From contig DDKG01000138.1 of the NCBI GenBank assembly GCA_002339265.1, forward strand, positions 9,424 to 18,496: 9,073 nt of DNA, in the 5' to 3' direction. This DNA is from Massilia sp. UBA2604. Its GTDB lineage: Bacteria; Pseudomonadota; Gammaproteobacteria; Burkholderiales; Burkholderiaceae_D. The translations under genes and the position numbers were made by a program. How positions within the stretch are numbered: the stretch's first letter is position 1; every line of letters starts with the position of its first letter. A model generated the notes under the pieces. It was not told the origin of the DNA and did not search any database. It was given only the letters and a program-made list of their open reading frames with translations. Of this stretch, positions 5,839 to 9,073 are shown one piece after another.

Positions 5839-5929
5839 GTAGCAACCGTCTACAGCAACTATTTACAGCAACCGCTTACAGCAGCCGCTTACAGCAGCCG
5901 CTTACAACAACTGCTTACAACAACATTTC
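5839..5929. repeat. Tandem repeat, seven 13-bp units
   Basis: Units start at 5839, 5852, 5865, 5878, 5891, 5904 and 5917. The core unit is ACAGCAGCCGCTT: two central copies (5878, 5891) are identical, the one at 5865 differs by one base, and the outer copies are progressively diverged. Read on the minus strand, each core unit contains TAAGCGG. Because the period is not a multiple of three, these stops rotate through all frames. The last unit supplies the stop codon (5915-5917) and the final Met-Leu-Leu codons of the holin-like gene; the other end stops 12 bp before the ribosome site of the next gene. Confidence 0.92.
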
Positions 5930-6301
5930 GCGGTCGTTCTTGAGTTCTTTCATCGTCGCCGGGAAGGCCAGCTTGTTCTGCTTGAGCAGCGCCAGTCCCT
6001 TAGTCACCAGCACCGCCGTGATCAGCGCGAACACCGCGAACATGATCAGCAGGATGGTCCAGCCCATCGATTCCCAGGCCAGCGCAACCACCGTCATGGC
6101 GCCGAAGGCGATGGCGAACCAGACCGCCAGCACCGCCGCCGCGAAGATGGCCAGCAGCTCGATCACATGGTTGCGGATCTCGGACAGCTCGAGCGCGGCC
6201 AGTTCGACGCGCGAGACCGCGAGCCCGAACAGGCTCTTGAACAGGCTGGAAATGCCACTGATGACACCAGGGTTATGTACGATCGCGTCTTGTTTATCCA
6301 C
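5915..6301 (-). CDS. Phage holin-like family membrane protein (YqjE-type, PF07332-like)
   Basis: A 128-residue inner-membrane protein. The N-terminal part (1-45) carries SGISSLFKSLFGLAVSRVEL and an amphipathic helix of alternating Glu/Leu. Two long hydrophobic helices (about 46-75 and 80-103) follow, then the signature tail LAFPATMKELKNDREML. This is the pattern of the 'phage holin family' group that includes E. coli YqjE; these are chromosomal membrane proteins with no lysis role shown. I choose the GTG at 6299-6301 because GGGGG lies 5 nt upstream and it falls 14 bp after the DUF883 stop. An in-frame ATG at 6383-6385 would add 28 atypical residues and overlap DUF883 by 70 bp. The C-terminus and stop codon are built from the first unit (on this strand) of the 13-bp tandem repeat. 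Confidence 0.85.
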   Translation of the reverse strand: MDKQDAIVHNPGVISGISSLFKSLFGLAVSRVELAALELSEIRNHVIELLAIFAAAVLAVWFAIAFGAMTVVALAWESMGWTILLIMFAVFALITAVLVTKGLALLKQNKLAFPATMKELKNDREMLL

Positions 6302-6315
6302 ATTAGCCCCCGGCG

Positions 6316-6660
6316 TTATTGCTTGCGGCTCAGCAGGATGCCGAGCAGTACACCGACGCCGGCCGCGATTGCCATCGTGCGCCATGGGTTGTCCTTAACG
6401 TAGACATCGGCCGTGTGGGCCAGTTCCTTGCCCTTTTCTACCGCCTGGGTCGGCAGCAGGCTGGCGCCACCCAGGGCGCGGTCGAGCAACTCCATGCCGC
6501 GTGCGCGCAGTTCCTCGGCCTTTTCGCCGGTCAGCGAGGCGGCCGCCGTCAGCATCGACTGGGCATCGCGCACCAGCGCCTTCATGTCGGACTGGGTCGC
6601 ATAGGTGCTGCCGCTGATCGGGTGCATGCTGCCGTTGGTATTGCGGGAAGTTTCTAGCAT
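6316..6660 (-). CDS. DUF883 family protein (ElaB/YqjD-like, C-tail-anchored)
   Basis: A 114-residue protein with a polar N-terminus, a helical region (about 22-88) rich in Ala/Glu/Lys and a single C-terminal membrane helix (95-111) in the context DNPWRTMAIAAGVGVLLGIL and then SRKQ. That ending is diagnostic of the ElaB/YqjD/DUF883 family. In E. coli, YqjD is anchored in the inner membrane by this helix and binds ribosomes through its N-terminal part in stationary phase under RpoS control; the same role here is inferred. The start is firm: AGGAG lies 6 nt before the ATG (6658-6660). It leads a three-gene unit with the holin-like gene 14 bp downstream. Whether it has its own promoter in the short gap after the ferritin-like gene is unclear. 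Confidence 0.92.
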   Translation of the reverse strand: MLETSRNTNGSMHPISGSTYATQSDMKALVRDAQSMLTAAASLTGEKAEELRARGMELLDRALGGASLLPTQAVEKGKELAHTADVYVKDNPWRTMAIAAGVGVLLGILLSRKQ

Positions 6661-6701
6661 GTTCTACTCCTGTCACTGAAAATCATTGAAAAACCGGACG
6701 C

Positions 6702-6731
6702 AAACAAGACGACCCCGGAACAGGGCCGGGG
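6702..6731 (-). terminator. Probable terminator after the bacterioferritin-like gene
   Basis: On the minus strand CCCCGG (6726-6731) pairs with CCGGGG (6713-6718) around a 7-nt loop, followed by the imperfect T-rich tail TCGTCTTGTTTG. An alternative longer fold pairs 6717-6727 with 6730-6740 with one mismatch. It starts 25 bp past the ferritin-like stop codon. The tail is interrupted, so termination may be partial and allow some read-through into DUF883. Confidence 0.5.
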
Positions 6732-6756
6732 CCCTGGTCCGAATGAAGCCAACAAC

Positions 6757-7290
6757 TCACGCCATCAGGTCGCGCAGATCGTCGGCATGCTCTTCTTCAA
6801 CCGCCATGATGTCGATGAGCATATTGCGCGTGGTCGGGTCCTTGTCGCCTATCGCCGCGATCATTTGACGGTAGGACTCGATCGCCACGCGCTCGGCGAT
6901 CAGGTCGGCCCGCACCATCGCCTGCACGTCGTCGGACTCGTCATACTCGGCGTGGCTGCGCGCGGTGAGCGTGGCCGGGTTGAAGTTCGGCGAGCCGTTG
7001 AGCTGCACGATGCGTTCGGCGATGCGGTCGGCATGGTCCTGCTCTTGCTGGGCGTGCTCGAGGAACTCGGCCTTGATATGGCCCGTGTTGGGGCCGGCCA
7101 CCGTGTAGTAATGGCGCTTGTAGCGCATCACGCACAGCAGTTCGGTGGCCAGGGCGTCGTTGAGCATCGCGATGACCGCTTCGCGGTCGGCCTGGTAGCC
7201 CTCGGTGACGGCGCCGTCGTCGAGGTTGGCCGCCGCGCGGCGGATCGCCGAGATGTCGAAGCCGTGCGCCAGGTTGTTGGTCTGTTCCAT
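6757..7290 (-). CDS. Bacterioferritin-like di-iron protein (non-haem)
   Basis: A 177-residue four-helix ferritin-like protein. The six ferroxidase ligands expected in bacterioferritin are all in place: E50 (in LNDALATELLCVMRY), E83 and H86 (EQDHADRIAERI), E133 (ADLIAERVAIESY), and E165 and H168 (EEEHADDL). The residue after E83 is Gln84, where bacterioferritin has the haem-ligating Met52, so haem binding in the usual way is not expected. An N-terminal extension of about 30 residues precedes the first helix. The likely role is iron oxidation and storage or peroxide protection in the cytoplasm; cage assembly is inferred. The start is firm, with AAGGA 6 nt before the ATG. It follows the OmpA-lipoprotein gene by 30 bp on the same strand, so it is almost surely cotranscribed with that envelope gene. 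Confidence 0.9.
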   Translation of the reverse strand: MEQTNNLAHGFDISAIRRAAANLDDGAVTEGYQADREAVIAMLNDALATELLCVMRYKRHYYTVAGPNTGHIKAEFLEHAQQEQDHADRIAERIVQLNGSPNFNPATLTARSHAEYDESDDVQAMVRADLIAERVAIESYRQMIAAIGDKDPTTRNMLIDIMAVEEEHADDLRDLMA

Positions 7291-7320
7291 CGTGTTTCCT
7301 TAGTCAGTGTTCAGTGTGGT

Positions 7321-8223
7321 TCAACGCATTGCGGCGCGTGGCGGAATCTGTGCGCCATCGTTGGACAGCACGATCTCGACGCGGCGGTTCTGCTGGCGGC
7401 CGGATGCATTGTCGTTCGATGCCACCGGGAATGCCTGGCCGTACGCCTTCATCGAGATGCGGTCGCGCGGCACACCCATTTCGCCCAGCGCGCTGGCGAC
7501 CGCATTGGCGCGGCGCTGCGACAGGTCCTGGTTGTAACTCGCGCTGCCGGTACTGTCCGTAAACCCTTCGACCAGCACCGTACGGTCCGGGTTCTCGCGC
7601 ATCACGTCGGCCAGCTTGCGCAGGGTCGACATTCCGCCCGGATTCAGGGTTGCCTGGTTGGTGGCGAACAGCACGTCGCCGATCGTCACCACGTAGCCGC
7701 GTTCGGTCTTGACCGCCTGGATGTCGTTCAGCAAGGCTTCCAGGTGGGCGGCGCGCTCGGACAGGGCGGCGTTCTGTTGCTGGGCGGCCTGGGCCTGGGC
7801 TTGCGCCTGCTGGGCCGCGGCGGTGGCGGCTTCGGCCTCGCGCTTGGCGCGTTCGGCTTCGGCGGTGCGCGCCTCGAGGCGGACCTGGTCGCGCTGGCGC
7901 GCGGCGTCGGCGATGTCGGCCTCGGCGGCCTTGGCCTTGGCCACTTCCTGCGCGGTCGCGATGCGCTGCTTGGCGACGTAGGCCAGGCGGTCGATGTCCT
8001 CCAGGCTTTCGCGGCGGTGCGCGGCCTGGTTGGCCTGGTCCAGCGCTTCGCTGGCCTGCTTGAACTCCATCGGTGCGTAGGTCGAGACCTGCGGGTTGTT
8101 GTTGGCGCTGACGAAGTCGGCGCGCGCCTGGTCCAGGGTCGCGGTGGTCACCGGGGCGCTGGCGCAGGCGGCGGCCAGCACGGCGGCGGCCAGGATCGAG
8201 ACGGCGGATTTACGGTTTTTCAT
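7321..8223 (-). CDS. DUF4398 / coiled-coil / OmpA-domain outer-membrane lipoprotein
   Basis: A 300-residue protein with the lipobox LAAAC (Cys20). A DUF4398 region (about 23-95) starts with TLDQARADFVSA and includes PMEFKQASEALDQANQA. An Ala/Gln/Glu/Arg coiled coil (about 96-165) follows, then an OmpA-like peptidoglycan-binding domain (about 178-288). The latter has the usual LFATNQATLNPGG entry, FTDSTGSASYNQDLSQRRA and a QQNRRVEIVLS end. D223 and R238 are spaced as in the diaminopimelate-binding Asp/Arg pair of OmpA domains. It should be lipid-anchored in the outer membrane and grip the cell wall, with the coiled coil as spacer. AGAGGA lies 8 nt before the ATG (8221-8223). The upstream gene encodes a second DUF4398 lipoprotein, 78 bp away, and the ferritin-like gene follows by 30 bp. 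Confidence 0.93.
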   Translation of the reverse strand: MKNRKSAVSILAAAVLAAACASAPVTTATLDQARADFVSANNNPQVSTYAPMEFKQASEALDQANQAAHRRESLEDIDRLAYVAKQRIATAQEVAKAKAAEADIADAARQRDQVRLEARTAEAERAKREAEAATAAAQQAQAQAQAAQQQNAALSERAAHLEALLNDIQAVKTERGYVVTIGDVLFATNQATLNPGGMSTLRKLADVMRENPDRTVLVEGFTDSTGSASYNQDLSQRRANAVASALGEMGVPRDRISMKAYGQAFPVASNDNASGRQQNRRVEIVLSNDGAQIPPRAAMR

Positions 8224-8247
8224 GTTCTTGTTCCTCTTCTTGTTGAA

Positions 8248-8264
8248 GCGCCGTTCGACGGCGC
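8248..8264 (-). other. Small GC hairpin between the two DUF4398 genes
   Basis: GCGCCG (8248-8253) pairs with CGGCGC (8259-8264) around TTCGA. It lies in the 78-bp gap, upstream of the OmpA-lipoprotein ribosome site, with no T-run. It may tune the ratio of the two lipoproteins by attenuation or RNA processing, but a 6-bp stem can also occur by chance. Confidence 0.3.
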
Positions 8265-8301
8265 GGACTCATGCGTTCAATGCGGACGTCAAGGCTTCAT
8301 C

Positions 8302-8688
8302 TCACTGGCTGTTGGCGCGGTCGACTTCCTCGCGCAGCACGCGCAGGTCTTCGTTCAGCTGGGTCGAGGCGGCGGTCGCCTTGGCCGACACGGCCTTGCT
8401 CTGGGCCAGCTTGGCGTCGGCCTGGGCCTGGATCGCCAGCTCGCGCGCCAGCTTGTAGTCGCGCGCGGCCAGGGCCTGGTTGGCGCGGCCCATCTTGTCG
8501 CGGGCGGCGCTGATCTCGGCCGGCGCCAGTTCGGCGGCGCCCGCCGACACGGCGTTCTCGACCGCGTGGCGCGAGACCGCCACGTCGGCCGTCGCCGGCG
8601 CCTGGTCGGGGCTCGCGCAAGCGGTCAGTGTCAGCACAACTGCGGCGCAGCTGAGGCGAAGCCCGGTCATCGTTTGATGTTTATTCAT
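8302..8688 (-). CDS. DUF4398 domain-containing lipoprotein
   Basis: A 128-residue protein with a lipobox LTAC (Cys24) after a 23-residue signal peptide. The mature part is one DUF4398 unit (about 34-108), an Ala-rich helical hairpin containing APAEISAARDKMGRANQALA and then DYKLARELAIQAQADAKLA. It ends in a charged coiled segment (111-128). DUF4398 resembles TPR/coiled-coil periplasmic helices; no activity is known. The ATG at 8686-8688 is chosen for AGGAG 8 nt upstream; an internal in-frame Met7 would shorten the signal peptide. It is the first gene of the run that continues with the DUF4398-OmpA protein, which carries the same domain fused to a cell-wall anchor. The two lipoproteins may interact; this is inferred. 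Confidence 0.88.
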   Translation of the reverse strand: MNKHQTMTGLRLSCAAVVLTLTACASPDQAPATADVAVSRHAVENAVSAGAAELAPAEISAARDKMGRANQALAARDYKLARELAIQAQADAKLAQSKAVSAKATAASTQLNEDLRVLREEVDRANSQ

Positions 8689-8721
8689 CGCATATTCTCC
8701 TGGGGAAGTGTTGTGAGGAAC

Positions 8722-8750
8722 GTTATAAACCTGTTATGCCCGGCACTCAG
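8722..8750 (-). promoter_or_regulatory. Possible sigma70 promoter of the DUF4398-OmpA-ferritin operon
   Basis: On the minus strand TATAAC (8722-8727) matches the -10 consensus in five of six positions. CTGAGT (8745-8750), 17 nt upstream, matches the -35 in three of six. The weak -35 would fit an RpoS-type or activated promoter. Transcription would begin about 27 nt before the start codon. Confidence 0.35.
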
Positions 8751-8799
8751 TTCGTTGACGCACATTGACTTCCAGAGCGACCGAACAGTAGAGAAAGCG

Positions 8800-8878
8800 A
8801 GAGTCCGCTGAAACACCCTGTAACAACACGGCGCGCCGATTGTGTGTTGCCGAACAGATCAAATTAGCAACGGACTCT
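8800..8878. repeat. Nested inverted repeats in the leader of the last + strand gene
   Basis: The outer arms are AGAGTCCG (8800-8807) and CGGACTCT (8871-8878). Inside are CAACAC (8824-8829) and GTGTTG (8844-8849), with the palindrome GGCGCGCC (8830-8837) in the loop. The set lies in the 226-bp divergent spacer 8689-8914, ending 36 bp before the start codon at 8915. It could be a structured mRNA leader or an operator region; either is a guess. Confidence 0.45.
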
Positions 8879-8914
8879 AGCCTTGAACCAAGTCACCGAG
8901 AAACGAAAAACCGA

Positions 8915-9073
8915 ATGAACGGATCGAGCATCAAGCGTCACGCAAGCATCCCGGTCCTGCTGGCCTTCCTGGCTTGCGGACCACTGGCAGGTTGTGCCTC
9001 AGGCATTCCCGGTTTCGGCAGCGTCGAAACGGTCAATGACGAAGCCATCAGCGCCGGCGTGCGCAGCGCCATC
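8915..9073 (+). CDS. Lipoprotein, N-terminal part (partial; possibly BON-domain)
   Basis: 53 codons run off the window end. The signal peptide has basic residues (K7, R8), a hydrophobic core (12-20) and the lipobox PLAGC with Cys27. A short Gly/Pro/Ser linker leads into ETVNDEAISAGVRSAI at the very end. That end resembles the first helix of a BON domain (compare DDTVITTKVKAAL in the BON lipoprotein at 1537-1851), but too little is present to be sure. No clear Shine-Dalgarno sequence precedes the ATG; the leader is A-rich and has upstream inverted repeats. It reads divergently from the DUF4398 operon. The coding call rests on the signal peptide and lipobox. Confidence 0.65.
   Translation, partial: MNGSSIKRHASIPVLLAFLACGPLAGCASGIPGFGSVETVNDEAISAGVRSAI

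Noticed and set aside
5839..5929. The tandem repeat as a CRISPR array or iteron origin
   Set aside because: Units are 13 bp, directly abutting with no spacers, lie within an operon, and there is no cas or replication gene nearby.
5915..6301. Phage holin label as a sign of a prophage or lysis cassette
   Set aside because: No endolysin, spanin, integrase or structural phage gene is nearby. The protein sits beside DUF883 as in chromosomal yqjDE, so it is a housekeeping membrane protein family.
6302..6385. Extending the holin-like protein to the in-frame ATG at 6383-6385
   Set aside because: The added residues are unlike the family, overlap the DUF883 coding end, and lack a ribosome site, whereas the GTG at 6299-6301 has a G-rich site at good spacing.
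6787..8811. A 674-codon open frame on the + strand, antisense to the ferritin-like, OmpA-lipoprotein and DUF4398 genes
   Set aside because: Its translation is a low-complexity Gly/Val/Arg/Leu/His mix with no domain, and it exactly mirrors well-supported minus-strand genes. Long antisense frames are expected in GC-rich DNA.

Overview
The window is GC-rich, with dense coding on both strands, good Shine-Dalgarno sites and short intergenic gaps. Almost every gene encodes an envelope protein: lipoproteins, exported small proteins and inner-membrane proteins. Gene content and style (BON lipoprotein, glycine-zipper lipoprotein, DUF883/holin-like pair, DUF4398-OmpA lipoprotein, abundant Ala/Arg/Gln coiled coils) suggest a betaproteobacterium of the Oxalobacteraceae, Massilia-like. 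This is an inference from composition and families; no rRNA or marker gene is present to prove it.

Layout. 1-195 (+) is the 3' end of a YihY/BrkB-family membrane protein, convergent with an AI-2E-family permease (245-1492, -). The perfect palindrome 202-232 lies between them. Upstream of the permease on the same strand are a BON-domain lipoprotein (1537-1851) and an exported protein with three Cys-x10-Cys hairpins (1936-2487). A 281-bp divergent spacer separates these from two + strand genes: a glycine-zipper lipoprotein (2769-3233) and a small exported protein with one Cys-x10-Cys hairpin (3326-3673). A dispersed REP-type repeat (3721-3800) separates them from a convergent DUF3616 protein (3857-5011, -).

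The stretch 5012-5430 has no supported gene. It holds a strong minus-strand intrinsic terminator (5241-5277) and a large nested inverted repeat (5358-5421). From there to 8688 everything runs on the minus strand and reads as two transcription units. The first is DUF4398 lipoprotein -> DUF4398/coiled-coil/OmpA lipoprotein -> bacterioferritin-like di-iron protein, ending at a probable terminator near 6702-6731. The second is DUF883 (ElaB/YqjD-like) -> holin-like YqjE-type membrane protein -> an uncharacterised 127-residue protein in the position that yqjK holds in E. coli, ending at 5241-5277. A 7-unit, 13-bp tandem repeat (5839-5929) fills the spacer before the last gene and supplies the stop codon and last residues of the gene before it. 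The window closes with the start of a divergent + strand lipoprotein (8915-9073).

Taken together this looks like a stationary-phase/envelope-stress neighbourhood: outer-membrane tethering to peptidoglycan (OmpA domain), periplasmic lipoproteins, membrane-anchored ribosome-associated-type proteins and iron storage. There is no sign of a phage, transposon, CRISPR array, tRNA or rRNA. The least explained items are the Cys-x10-Cys protein family, the 13-bp repeat inside an operon, and the structured trailer at 5241-5430.
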